Shown here one piece after another: positions 1 to 7,844 of a DNA stretch of 64,000 bases; the first letter of the stretch is position 1; every line of letters starts with the position of its first letter. The position numbers were made by a program, and so were the translations under genes. The notes under the pieces were generated by a model. The model searched no databases, had not been told where the DNA came from, and saw only the letters and a list, made by a program, of their open reading frames with translations. The DNA is from Paenibacillus wulumuqiensis (GTDB lineage Bacteria; Bacillota; Bacilli; Paenibacillales; Paenibacillaceae): NCBI RefSeq assembly GCF_000971965.1, contig NZ_LAQP01000001.1, forward strand, positions 186,001-250,000, given 5' to 3'.

Positions 1-423
1 ATTGCGATCGGACGAATCGGCTGCTTCCTGACCGGACTCGATGATCATACGTATGGGATCGCGACCACCTGGGTGACCGGTGTCGATTTTGGAGATGGCA
101 TTCTGCGCCATCCGACACAATTGTACGAGATCGCTTTCCTGGTTGTACTGGCGATTCTGCTCATTCCACTGTATCGCCAGAGCCGCGGACAATTGGCAGC
201 AGCGGGTACAGGCTATCTATCCGGCAGGATGTTCCAATGGTTCATGGCCGGTTATCTGCTGTTCCGGTTCGCTATTGAATTCATCAAGCCGACGCTGCAT
301 CCCTATCTGGGGCTGAACAATATCCAGCTCGCCTGCCTGGCCGGACTGATCTATTACGGCTGGCTCCTGTTTGGCAAAGGCCCGCAGCAGCGCACAGCTG
401 TCACCGCAGACTATTCGGGTTGA
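1..423 (+). CDS. Lgt-like (prolipoprotein diacylglyceryl transferase family) protein, 5' truncated by window edge
   Basis: The reading frame is open from base 1, so the N-terminus lies outside the window; 140 residues are visible. It contains RHPTQLYE followed by hydrophobic helices and a C-terminal segment LFRFAIEFIKPT, the layout of the Lgt family, integral membrane enzymes that move diacylglycerol from phosphatidylglycerol onto lipoprotein cysteines. The segment that is normally GRxGNFxNGE reads GRIGCFLTGLDD here, so the conserved Asn and Glu are absent. That argues for a divergent paralogue, not the housekeeping Lgt. It lies 103 bp upstream of a Tes-like radical SAM gene on the same strand, which suggests a lipid-related pair. 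Family confidence is good; the substrate is unknown. Confidence 0.75.
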   Translation: MAIGRIGCFLTGLDDHTYGIATTWVTGVDFGDGILRHPTQLYEIAFLVVLAILLIPLYRQSRGQLAAAGTGYLSGRMFQWFMAGYLLFRFAIEFIKPTLHPYLGLNNIQLACLAGLIYYGWLLFGKGPQQRTAVTADYSG

Positions 424-526
424 CATGGATCTCGCAACATTCAAGCACAAATGTTGATACTAGGCAGTATTCACCGATCACTCTGCTGACCTGTACATAT
501 TTTATTCAGACAAAAGGAGCAAACCC

Positions 527-1939
527 ATGCCCAAAAATAGGCCTTATCTCTATCATGAGCTGACCAACAGTATCTGCTCGACCTGTTACCGCAAGGCAGA
601 AGCCAAGATTATCGAGGAAAATGGACGCATCTATATGGTCAAGCGCTGCCTCGTACACGGACCGGAAAAGGTACTGATCTCGACGGATGTGGAGTACTAT
701 CATCGTACCCGCGAGTTCGTCAAACCGTCCGAGATGCCGCAGATCTGGAATACCCCGATCAAATACGGCTGCCCCTACGACTGTGGTCTCTGTCCGGATC
801 ATGAGCAGCACAGCTGTCTCACTCTGCTGGAGATTACGGATCACTGCAATATGAAGTGCCCGATCTGCTTTGCCGAATCGTCCCCGCACCGGACATCGTA
901 TCGTTCACTGGAACAGATCGCCTTTATGCTCGACCGGATTGTCGAGAATGAGGGGGAGCCGGACATTGTGCAGATCAGTGGAGGGGAGCCGACGACCCAT
1001 CCGGACTTTTTTGAGATTCTCGATATGTGCAAAAGCCGTCCGATCAAGCATATTATGCTCAATACGAATGGCGTGCGAATTGCCCAGGATCGGGAATTTG
1101 TCCGCCGGCTGGCAGGGTATATGCCGGGCTTTGAGATTTATTTGCAGTTTGACAGCTTTGAAGCCCATGTACTCAAAGAGCTGCGCGGAGCGGATGTACG
1201 CCGTATCCGCGAAGAAGCGATTCGTCATCTGAATGAGTTCAACCTGTCCACCACCCTGGTGGTGACACTTAAGAAAGACCTGAATGATCACGAGATCGGC
1301 AAAATTATTCAATATGGACTCAAGCAGCGTGCTGTACGCGGCGTGACCATTCAGCCGATCCAGGCCGCAGGACGGCTGGAAGGCTATGACCCATCGACTG
1401 ATCGCCTGACTGTGAGCGAAGTGCGTCAGATGATCATCGATCAATCCGGCGTGTTTAATGAAAATGATATCCTGCCGGTTCCCTGCCACCCCGATTGTCT
1501 GGCGATGGGCTATGCGCTGAAAGTCGGCAAGCAGGTCATTCCACTGACCCGTATGATCGAGCCGGAAGTACTGCTGGAGGGAGACAGCAATACGATCGTA
1601 TTCGAAAATGATCCGGTTATTCGCGGCAAACTGTTCGAACTGCTGTCAACCGGTCACTCGCCGATCTCCTCGGCTCTGTCTCTGAAAAGTCTGCTCTGCT
1701 GCCTGCCACTCGCAGCCGTACCCAAGCAGATTAATTATGACAACGTCTTCCGCGTAATCATCATGCAGTTCCTGGATGCCTATAACTTTGACGTACGCTC
1801 GGTAAAAAAATCCTGCGTGCATATCGTCCATCCGGATGGACGGATCATTCCATTTGATACGTACAATCTATTTTACCGGGATGACAAGGAGCAGCTGCTC
1901 GAGAAGCGCAAACAGGAGATTGTGACAGCCTGGGAGTAA
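527..1939 (+). CDS. Radical SAM protein of the tetraether synthase (Tes/MJ0619) type
   Basis: 470 residues, ATG preceded by AAAGGAG at 7 nt. The N-terminus has Cys17, Cys20 and CLVHG (Cys41), then GCPYDCGLCPDHEQHSC (Cys82, 86, 89, 97), then the radical SAM motif CNMKCPIC (Cys107, 111, 114), ISGGEPT, and a later CHPDC (around residue 323). This arrangement of extra cysteine motifs around CX3CX2C is that of the archaeal MJ0619/Tes family, whose characterised members join the ends of lipid chains by C-C bond formation to make membrane-spanning tetraethers; bacterial homologues have been linked to membrane-spanning fatty acids. Its partner upstream is an Lgt-like membrane protein. The family call is firm; the reaction in this organism is inference. 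Confidence 0.8.
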   Translation: MPKNRPYLYHELTNSICSTCYRKAEAKIIEENGRIYMVKRCLVHGPEKVLISTDVEYYHRTREFVKPSEMPQIWNTPIKYGCPYDCGLCPDHEQHSCLTLLEITDHCNMKCPICFAESSPHRTSYRSLEQIAFMLDRIVENEGEPDIVQISGGEPTTHPDFFEILDMCKSRPIKHIMLNTNGVRIAQDREFVRRLAGYMPGFEIYLQFDSFEAHVLKELRGADVRRIREEAIRHLNEFNLSTTLVVTLKKDLNDHEIGKIIQYGLKQRAVRGVTIQPIQAAGRLEGYDPSTDRLTVSEVRQMIIDQSGVFNENDILPVPCHPDCLAMGYALKVGKQVIPLTRMIEPEVLLEGDSNTIVFENDPVIRGKLFELLSTGHSPISSALSLKSLLCCLPLAAVPKQINYDNVFRVIIMQFLDAYNFDVRSVKKSCVHIVHPDGRIIPFDTYNLFYRDDKEQLLEKRKQEIVTAWE

Positions 1940-2015
1940 TGGAGATGGGTAGATGACCATAAAGTAAAGTACGCAGACAAAAGAAGCAATATTCTTAAAA
2001 AGAACGGAAAAATTA

Positions 2016-2055
2016 AAAAAGGAGTATAACACCTCATCGTGCTGTGCTCCTTTTT
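2016..2055. terminator. Bidirectional terminator after the Tes-like gene
   Basis: AAAAAGGAG and CTCCTTTTT form a 9-bp stem with A/T runs on both sides. It lies between the plus-strand radical SAM gene and a minus-strand small ORF whose stop is at 2072, so it can serve both. Confidence 0.7.
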
Positions 2056-2071
2056 GCATTTTATAGTGAGG

Positions 2072-2311
2072 TTATATTGTGGAATCCCTGTTATCGGTTA
2101 GCAGCACAGTCAGTACGAGAGAGAGGATGACAATGAATACCAGGGCTACCAGCTGAACGACATTTTCGAATCCACCGGACAGATTGATATGGGCAAAAAT
2201 CAGATCCCGCAGGATGTAATAGAAAATCTGAAGCAGTGCCATAAAGACCAGAATTCGGACGATCCAAGCTTTGATTGTGTGTTGGATAAGATCACCTTTT
2301 CTCTGTGAAAT
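2072..2311 (-). other. Possible small two-helix membrane protein lacking an AUG start
   Basis: A minus-strand frame open from 2320 to a TAA at 2072 encodes two hydrophobic stretches, WIVRILVFMALLQIFYYIL and VVQLVALVFIVILSLVLTVL, joined by a short polar loop, ending LLTDNRDSTI. A Shine-Dalgarno-like AAAGGTGA lies at 2292-2299, but the codons after it are not AUG, GUG or UUG; the first in-frame ATG (2242) would leave only 56 residues and cut into helix 1. It may start at a rare AUU/AUC codon, or be the remains of a gene with a damaged 5' end. It ends against a shared terminator, which favours past or present expression. The hydrophobic pattern faintly recalls PsiE, but I do not assign a family. 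Confidence 0.4.
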
Positions 2312-2323
2312 GTATGTAAGTTA

Positions 2324-2569
2324 GACAAGTTTATGGTAAATAATAACTGGATAAAGAAGCATTTGCAACCTTCTTGGAATTGATCGTCTATTCATCTAAA
2401 CACAACATTTCAATAGGTGAAAAATTCACGATAATAAACCTAAAACCAGAAAAAAAGAAATTATAAATTCCTGCATTCATAACGTCAATATTATTTTCAT
2501 GACAGCTTGCTCATTGTACAGCTATCGTATTACGATACAGAGAATAGAATAATGAGAGGGGGTGCATTA
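2324..2569. other. AT-rich intergenic region
   Basis: About 245 bases with no credible gene. It is strongly AT-rich and presumably carries the promoter for the SUKH-type gene; no clear operator was seen. Confidence 0.5.
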
Positions 2570-3094
2570 GTGGGAATAGAACAAGCGGTGGAACTCTGGC
2601 AGAATGTGATTATAACAGCGATAGCGAAGAAAGGCGGCAAAGAAGAAGATCTTCAGCTGCTGCCCGGCGTGGATGAGCAGGCATGGGACCCACTCGCAGA
2701 GAATATGAAATTAGAGATTCCTGCTGAGATCAAGGCATTTTATCAGGTACATGGCGGACAGCAAGATGAGATGGGTGCGACTCCATTTGTACGCAATCTG
2801 ACGCTGCTGTCGGTAAATGCCATTTTGGAACAGTGGCAGTTTCTGAATGAAGAGGTCGAGCTGGATGAGATGGAAGTAGATAATGGCCCGGGAGTCAGAC
2901 CTGTAGTATGGAGCCCGGCCTGGATTCCGGTAGCGACGAATGGAGCAGGCGACTATCTCTGCCTGGACACCGATCCGGATCAGGGTGGTACGTATGGACA
3001 GGTGCTGTATTACTGGCATGACTGGGAAGACCGCTGCGTAGAGGCGGAGAGCTGGTTTGCCTTTATTGAGTTATGTCTGGCAGAAGAGGATTAA
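2570..3094 (+). CDS. SMI1/KNR4 (SUKH) family protein, likely immunity-type
   Basis: 174 residues from a GTG start chosen because GAGAGGGGG lies 7 nt upstream; an earlier ATG at 2507 has no such site. Seen: LEIPAEIKAFYQVHGG near the middle and WIPVATNGAGDYLCLD, DQGGTYGQVLYYWHD towards the end, the hallmark pattern of the SMI1/KNR4 (SUKH-1) fold. In bacteria this fold is best known in immunity proteins that neutralise secreted polymorphic toxins. No toxin gene is adjacent, so this may be an orphan immunity gene against toxins of neighbours, or a regulator. It is 44 bp upstream of another small gene in the same direction. Confidence 0.75.
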   Translation: MGIEQAVELWQNVIITAIAKKGGKEEDLQLLPGVDEQAWDPLAENMKLEIPAEIKAFYQVHGGQQDEMGATPFVRNLTLLSVNAILEQWQFLNEEVELDEMEVDNGPGVRPVVWSPAWIPVATNGAGDYLCLDTDPDQGGTYGQVLYYWHDWEDRCVEAESWFAFIELCLAEED

Positions 3095-3138
3095 GAAGTG
3101 AAATTCATATAAGGTCATGGATGACCAGGTGATTGCAG

Positions 3139-3543
3139 ATGAGTATACAGACGGTTATGGAGGAGATTCAGCAGTTATACACAGAGGAATATGAGACATT
3201 GGCTTTTTATGAAGAATGGGGCTGGCTGCAGCAGGACTTTGCAGAGGAGTTCAAGCAGCATGCAGCTGATGAGATTATCAATGCGGACTTTGACACCTAC
3301 GAATCATTGATCGTAGGGCTGGCGAGCCGCCGGACCGGGGAGCGGCTGGCAGATGCGCTGGAACGTTATAAATACAAGCAATGGCTGGAAAAGTCTTTTT
3401 ATGATTGCTATCCGAAGTACCGGTTTTTGGAAAGGTATGATTTGTCGGGGTATCCGAAGATGCATAAGACGATGATGGTACTGGAGCGGATGCGGATGAA
3501 GCTATTGGAACTGGTTCGGCTGTTGGATTCCAGCGCTACATAG
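3139..3543 (+). CDS. Hypothetical small acidic protein, partner of the SUKH gene
   Basis: 134 residues. ATG at 3139 is chosen over the upstream TTG because AGGTGA sits 6 nt before it. The protein is mostly helical, rich in Glu, Leu and aromatic residues (EEYETLAFYEEWGWLQQDF; YPKYRFLERYDLSGYPKM), without signal peptide or membrane segment. I do not recognise the family. Its position directly after a SUKH gene suggests a second immunity-type or accessory protein of a polymorphic toxin locus; that is inference from context. Confidence 0.6.
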   Translation: MSIQTVMEEIQQLYTEEYETLAFYEEWGWLQQDFAEEFKQHAADEIINADFDTYESLIVGLASRRTGERLADALERYKYKQWLEKSFYDCYPKYRFLERYDLSGYPKMHKTMMVLERMRMKLLELVRLLDSSAT

Positions 3544-3582
3544 GAAAATGGGTGAGAATGGTATTAGTACTAAAATAGCTTG

Positions 3583-3684
3583 TTTGGCGGCTTTCAGTCG
3601 ATCACTTGCCAGCCGCATGGCGTTGTAAATCAGGGTGACGAATTGAAAATGAATTTTCGCTTCCTTGCCCTTCGCTGCGGGAAC
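3583..3684 (-). pseudogene. Probable transposase 3' fragment
   Basis: Read on the minus strand, 34 codons without a stop give a sequence containing KIHFQFVTLIYNAMRLASD followed by a basic tail. This resembles the end of a DDE transposase. It is interrupted upstream by the hairpin at 3685-3720 and has no start, so it would be a relic. The call rests on pattern resemblance only. Confidence 0.3.
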
Positions 3685-3720
3685 AAGAAGACTCCGCTAT
3701 CATTGGCGGAGTCTTCTTTT
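3685..3720 (+). terminator. Rho-independent terminator
   Basis: GAAGACTCCGC and GCGGAGTCTTC form a perfect 11-bp stem with loop TATCATTG, followed by TTTT. It would terminate the transcript of the SUKH gene and its partner. Confidence 0.75.
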
Positions 3721-3725
3721 AATAA

Positions 3726-4115
3726 AGCTGGGCATGCTCAGCTGGTCCAAAAGGTTTCTGAACATGTAGTATGTATTAAACAGTATAGATATGTAATAAA
3801 AGTAATCTATCAAGCAAAACATTGAATTTATTATAGTGGCCTACACAGAAAGAGATTAGCGATTATACATTGCTTTCTCTTTTTATAAGTTAGTATATAG
3901 TTTTATATAATATACAAATCTGCTCTTTTATGACTTCGATATTCCTATTAATATTCATGATGGTACTCTCCTTATTTACTATAATATCTATATTTTACTT
4001 TAAATGTGGATCATGATTGTATGTTATAGTGAGTTATATTACTATCATCAAGGGTTGGAATAGGTTGAATTATCCTATAGCTCTTTCATTTTAAAAAAAT
4101 AAGAGATCTGTATAA
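3726..4115. other. AT-rich intergenic region, no gene seen
   Basis: About 390 very AT-rich bases between the terminator and the diguanylate cyclase. Short ORFs here lack ribosome sites. It probably holds the promoter of the downstream gene. Confidence 0.5.
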
Positions 4116-4130
4116 ATAAGGAGAGTATGG

Positions 4131-5711
4131 ATGATCCACATAACACGTTGGTATAAAAGAGGATTTAAGCTGTCTACCTTTATGTGCGGCTTGGCTTTTT
4201 TAACTTCTTTCTTAATCTTGCTTTCTTGTTTACTTGTAAGTTATACCAACGAGAAGAATTCCCTTGAAAAACAAACTCTGGGACTAAATGAAAATCACGC
4301 TAAAAATTTAAGTCGAGTAACCAACACGTTAATTCAATCGATGCAGCACTCATTGAAATCCGGTTCTTACTATATGATGGAACATTTGTACCTAAGTCCA
4401 AGTCTATTTCAGGATAACTTGGATTACTTCCATGACTCTACCGGTTATTTTAATGCTGTTTTCACTGCTGATGAAAATGGCTTAATTCAAATGAATTCAC
4501 CGACTAGTTTAGGTCAAGCAGGAACTTATCTCACCACACCAGCCAGTAAACAAGCCTTGGCTGCTAAAAAACCTATAATTTCAAGTCCATACATGGGTAA
4601 AATTGGGAAGTTGATCATTTTAGTGAGTCACCCTTTGTTTACGGATAAGGGACAGTATAAAGGAATGCTGGGTGGGGTACTCTATTTACAAGAAGATAAT
4701 CGATTTAAACAGGTACTCGGAACTGAAAGTATGAGTGAAGATGGATCCTTCTTTTATGTTATAGATCGTGCAGGGAACATTATCTATCATCCGGATACCA
4801 ATAGAATTAATCAGAATATATCGCAAACGCCAATCTTTTCTGAGTTGAAAAATACTAAAAGCGGGAACCTTAAAGTTAATGATTTAGAAGGACATTCTTA
4901 TCTTGCAGGGTATGCAGTGGTCCCTGACACAGATTGGCGAATCGTAGTTCAAAGCCCTTCGCAAAACATAAAAGTCTACTCTTCTAATCTTATTTGGTCT
5001 ACAATGTTGTATCTGCTACCGATTATTGCTGTACTGCTAGCTTTCATTTTGTGGATTTCGCTTCAGTTATCTCTACCGCTGAATTCTCTTGCTGAATATG
5101 CTAGGAATCTGGCGATAGGGAAAGAAAAAAGTAACGTGCCTAAAGTAAGCAAGTGGAATTATGAAGCTAAACAACTTCATCAGGCTATTATGATACTGGA
5201 AGAAGAGACCCGAGAGAAAGAAAGACAATTAAAAATAGAAGCAAATGTGGATCCGCTTACCGGTCTATTAAATCGACGTGCGCTTCAATCCATTGCAAGT
5301 AACTGGTCAAAAAATCAGTATGAATATGCCGTTGTTATGCTAGATATTGATCATTTTAAGTCAGTCAATGATAAATACGGTCATCCCATGGGGGATGAAG
5401 TGTTAAAAATGATGGCTCGTATTCTTCGTAGTCAAGCACGTTTAGAGGATTTGGTATTTCGTTATGGTGGAGAAGAGTTCGCTATTCTGTTATACGAAGC
5501 GAATGAAAATGAAGCGATGGAAATTGCTGAGCGGATCCGCCAAACAATAGAGATTTTTCCAACGCCAATCAATAAGCCAATTACGATTTCGTTGGGAATT
5601 TCTTTATACAAGGAAACCGATGTAGACTATGAAGGGATTTTCAATCGAGCAGATGAAGCCTTATATAAAGCTAAGCAAGACGGACGGAATTGTACGCGAT
5701 TTCTACTTTAA
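4131..5711 (+). CDS. Membrane diguanylate cyclase with extracytoplasmic dCache-type sensor
   Basis: 526 residues, AAGGAGAG 5 nt before ATG. An N-terminal membrane helix (about 15-40) leads into a roughly 240-residue extracellular sensor region of dCache type (YFNAVFTADENGLIQ; FFYVIDRAGNIIYHP), a second membrane helix (about 285-315), a HAMP-like linker, and a C-terminal GGDEF domain. The active-site signature is GGEEF at 446-450, and the inhibitory I-site RLED lies five residues before it, so the enzyme should make cyclic di-GMP from GTP and be feedback inhibited. The sensor ligand is unknown. Base composition is clearly more AT-rich than the flanking core genes, which is compatible with acquisition by transfer. 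It is monocistronic. Confidence 0.88.
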   Translation: MIHITRWYKRGFKLSTFMCGLAFLTSFLILLSCLLVSYTNEKNSLEKQTLGLNENHAKNLSRVTNTLIQSMQHSLKSGSYYMMEHLYLSPSLFQDNLDYFHDSTGYFNAVFTADENGLIQMNSPTSLGQAGTYLTTPASKQALAAKKPIISSPYMGKIGKLIILVSHPLFTDKGQYKGMLGGVLYLQEDNRFKQVLGTESMSEDGSFFYVIDRAGNIIYHPDTNRINQNISQTPIFSELKNTKSGNLKVNDLEGHSYLAGYAVVPDTDWRIVVQSPSQNIKVYSSNLIWSTMLYLLPIIAVLLAFILWISLQLSLPLNSLAEYARNLAIGKEKSNVPKVSKWNYEAKQLHQAIMILEEETREKERQLKIEANVDPLTGLLNRRALQSIASNWSKNQYEYAVVMLDIDHFKSVNDKYGHPMGDEVLKMMARILRSQARLEDLVFRYGGEEFAILLYEANENEAMEIAERIRQTIEIFPTPINKPITISLGISLYKETDVDYEGIFNRADEALYKAKQDGRNCTRFLL

Positions 5712-5755
5712 AAAAAGACCATGTTAAATTCTAATGTTGATATTTGATCATAAGA

Positions 5756-5782
5756 AAACCGCCTTCGTTAAAAAGGCGGTTT
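5756..5782 (+). terminator. Terminator after the diguanylate cyclase
   Basis: AAACCGCCTT and AAGGCGGTTT pair perfectly around a 7-nt loop, followed by a short T-containing tract. Confidence 0.65.
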
Positions 5783-5799
5783 ATTGCTATTGTGTCCCG

Positions 5800-5913
5800 T
5801 TAGCGCAACGACTTACTCTGTTGAACTTCGTGTTCCTCAACATAAAGTGGCTTTAGGGAAGGCGGATCGTACCTATCGCGGACTTTAAACGACAAAATAG
5901 TGCCGATAGCCAT
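5800..5913 (-). pseudogene. Short ORF, possibly the C-terminal remnant of a membrane transporter
   Basis: On the minus strand, directly in frame behind the stop codon of the phosphotransferase gene, there is a run of sense codons; from the first ATG it codes 37 residues, MAIGTILSFKVRDRYD and a polar tail. The hydrophobic-then-charged ending looks like the last helix of an MFS transporter. No ribosome site is seen. Probably a relic. Confidence 0.25.
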
Positions 5914-5934
5914 AGCCGTAACGAAATAATGAAC

Positions 5935-6849
5935 CTAATCCGATAGCGCCCGCATGATGTTGGATTTCGCTTCTGCCGCAATCACTTCATTCCCGTCATC
6001 GACCGCTTGCATCAAGATCAGTACGGGGATGTATACCGCGATCAGCCGCGCCAGCAGCTTCGTTTCCTCGTCCGCTCCTCCGTACATTTCAAAAAACACG
6101 CCGCGAGCATAAGATGGTAAAAAGCTATAAGCAATGCTCAAATCGCAAGCCGGGTGGCCTACGCTCAGATCGCCCCAATCAATGATGCCGGAAACGATCC
6201 CGTTCTCATTCACAAGTATATTTTTGAAATGAAGATCGCCATGTAGCAGTACATTCACCGCCTCGACACGGTCTTTTTGCAGCCTGCTAATATACGCTTC
6301 GATCGCACCGGACTCCTCCGGCGACAAGTGTTCAATCACCTTCGATAGAAAGCCCTCCAATTTCACTTTGCGCGATGCGATGTCCGTCAAGCTTCGATGA
6401 TCTTGCTGAACTCCGCACTTCAGCGCCGCCTGCACCGGAAAATCATGCAATCTCCGCAAAAATCTTGCCAGCGTCTCTGCCGATAAAGCCCGGCGTTCTT
6501 CCGTCAAACCGATGGGGAAATCTCCTGGCACGTAAGCATAACCAAGAAATGGTGCCGGGTATTCGTCACTTGCTTCGCCATAAAACAACGGTTTCGGATA
6601 GGGGATGGTCATATATGCCTCCAGCTTCGGCAGCAGCTTCCCTTCCATACGAATGAAGTCAACTGCAATCGTTCTTCTTGGAAACCGGAACACGTACTCG
6701 TCACCGATAAGAAAAACCGTATTGTCCCAGCCCCAGTCCAATCGTTTCACTTGCTTCGATGACAGCTGAGGAAATTGTCTGCCGATCAGCATTCGGGCCT
6801 GCTCTTCGTTAATCTCCCACTCCGCATCCCACACATTCGTTCCTCCCAT
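5935..6849 (-). CDS. Aminoglycoside/macrolide phosphotransferase family (APH) protein
   Basis: 304 residues; GAGGAGG lies 10 nt before ATG. Seen: a kinase-like N-lobe (GWDNTVFLIGDEYVFRFPRR), the catalytic loop HGDLHFKN with the conserved Asp and Asn, and the metal-binding IDWGDLSVGHPACDLS. This is the antibiotic phosphotransferase family, which transfers phosphate from ATP or GTP to aminoglycosides, macrolides or other small alcohols. The substrate cannot be read from sequence. It stands alone between a diguanylate cyclase and a transposase relic, a setting consistent with an accessory resistance-type gene, though many chromosomal homologues have no known resistance role. Confidence 0.8.
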   Translation of the reverse strand: MGGTNVWDAEWEINEEQARMLIGRQFPQLSSKQVKRLDWGWDNTVFLIGDEYVFRFPRRTIAVDFIRMEGKLLPKLEAYMTIPYPKPLFYGEASDEYPAPFLGYAYVPGDFPIGLTEERRALSAETLARFLRRLHDFPVQAALKCGVQQDHRSLTDIASRKVKLEGFLSKVIEHLSPEESGAIEAYISRLQKDRVEAVNVLLHGDLHFKNILVNENGIVSGIIDWGDLSVGHPACDLSIAYSFLPSYARGVFFEMYGGADEETKLLARLIAVYIPVLILMQAVDDGNEVIAAEAKSNIMRALSD

Positions 6850-6970
6850 GAAATGTCTGCCTCCTCGTTTCTTACTTTATTTAGATGTTTACATTTCCTG
6901 AAAGTTACACATAACTGTCTGTTAGCTTAAAAAGAATAAGCAGAAAGCCGAAGTTTGGTGTTCGTGTCGG

Positions 6971-7530
6971 TCACAGTAAACCGGCACGATTTGACCAACA
7001 TATTTTCTTATTCGATGCGGTATTCTTATATTCCTTGCTGTCTAAGTAACGAAACCACGCCAAGTGATTCTGCAAATACTTTGTTGCAACACCATTGAAG
7101 CGATCTCTTCAATCGGCTGTGGTAGCTGTTTACGTTTTGGATATGGTACACGCCTTTCACGCGTTGTTTTCCGTCGGACTTGAATCGGTAATGATTCATG
7201 ACTTTTGAATTCGCACAGGAACTAGATGCCCTCCATAAATCAGTGCATAATGCGTTTGAGTCAGATAGATGGGCACCAATCGCTTCGTCTAATTTTGTAG
7301 CCCGAATACGTCCACGCCCAAGTACGCCAGAGTAAGTCATTTTCTGACGGTCACAGGCAACCAGCACGCACACTTGATCGTGGCTTATACCACGATATTT
7401 CGATTTGCCGCCACGTTTACGTGGCTTGCGTTCGGCAATATTTCGCTTGCCCTTTTCCGAGTAAAGAAAGTAGGTCTCGTCCATTTCAACAATATCTTGA
7501 AATGCTGTAAGGTTAGTTTTCGTTATTGTA
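6971..7530 (-). pseudogene. Degenerate IS1595-type (ISXO2-like) transposase
   Basis: The minus strand encodes MDETYFLYSEKGKRN, a basic stretch, then VNSYHSRLK, which are typical of the DDE domain of IS1595/ISXO2-like transposases. The N-terminal zinc-binding half is missing (an in-frame stop lies upstream of the TNLTAFQDIVEMDETY segment). After SRLK the frame breaks: the expected ending RFNGVATKYLQNHLAWFRYL continues in another frame until a TGA at 6971. So it is both 5' truncated and frameshifted near 7100 and cannot be active alone. No terminal inverted repeats were identified. Confidence 0.75.
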
Positions 7531-7697
7531 ATTTTGATATTTATAGCTATTGTTCATTTCATAAATTCCTATGTGATTTCCAACTTTCTCTTGTATAATA
7601 TACAGCTTTATGTGGTTCTTGCTCATTAGATATTATAGTTCTTTAGAATCGCACAGTTGACAAACCATGCAAACAAGCATATATTGTTACCTATTAA
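7531..7697. other. AT-rich intergenic region next to transposase relic
   Basis: About 170 AT-rich bases without a gene, between the transposase remnant and the Zur box. Confidence 0.4.
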
Positions 7698-7712
7698 TCG
7701 TAATTATTACTA
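7698..7712 (+). promoter_or_regulatory. Zur box upstream of cobW-type gene
   Basis: TCGTAATTATTACTA matches 14 of 15 positions of the Bacillus Zur operator TCGTAATnATTACGA, within a longer palindromic AT-rich context. It lies about 130 bp before the CobW-family start. Zur represses under zinc sufficiency, so the genes below should be induced by zinc limitation. Confidence 0.7.
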
Positions 7713-7844
7713 TTAAATAAAATGATCGATCGGATACCTAATGAATGATTTCTACAAGGTGGAGTGCATCAACCCAACATCCATTCTATCCACTGTACTC
7801 AGTCGGATCATTACCTGTCGATCCAAACGCTAAGGAGAATGAAT

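Noticed and set aside
1868-2059. Minus-strand ORF overlapping the Tes-like gene end
   Set aside because: It runs through the terminator and into the coding 3' end of the radical SAM gene, without a ribosome site.
3580-3825. Plus-strand ORF of 81 codons
   Set aside because: It reads through the terminator hairpin at 3685-3720, has no ribosome site and shows no protein-like pattern; the opposite strand looks like a transposase scrap.
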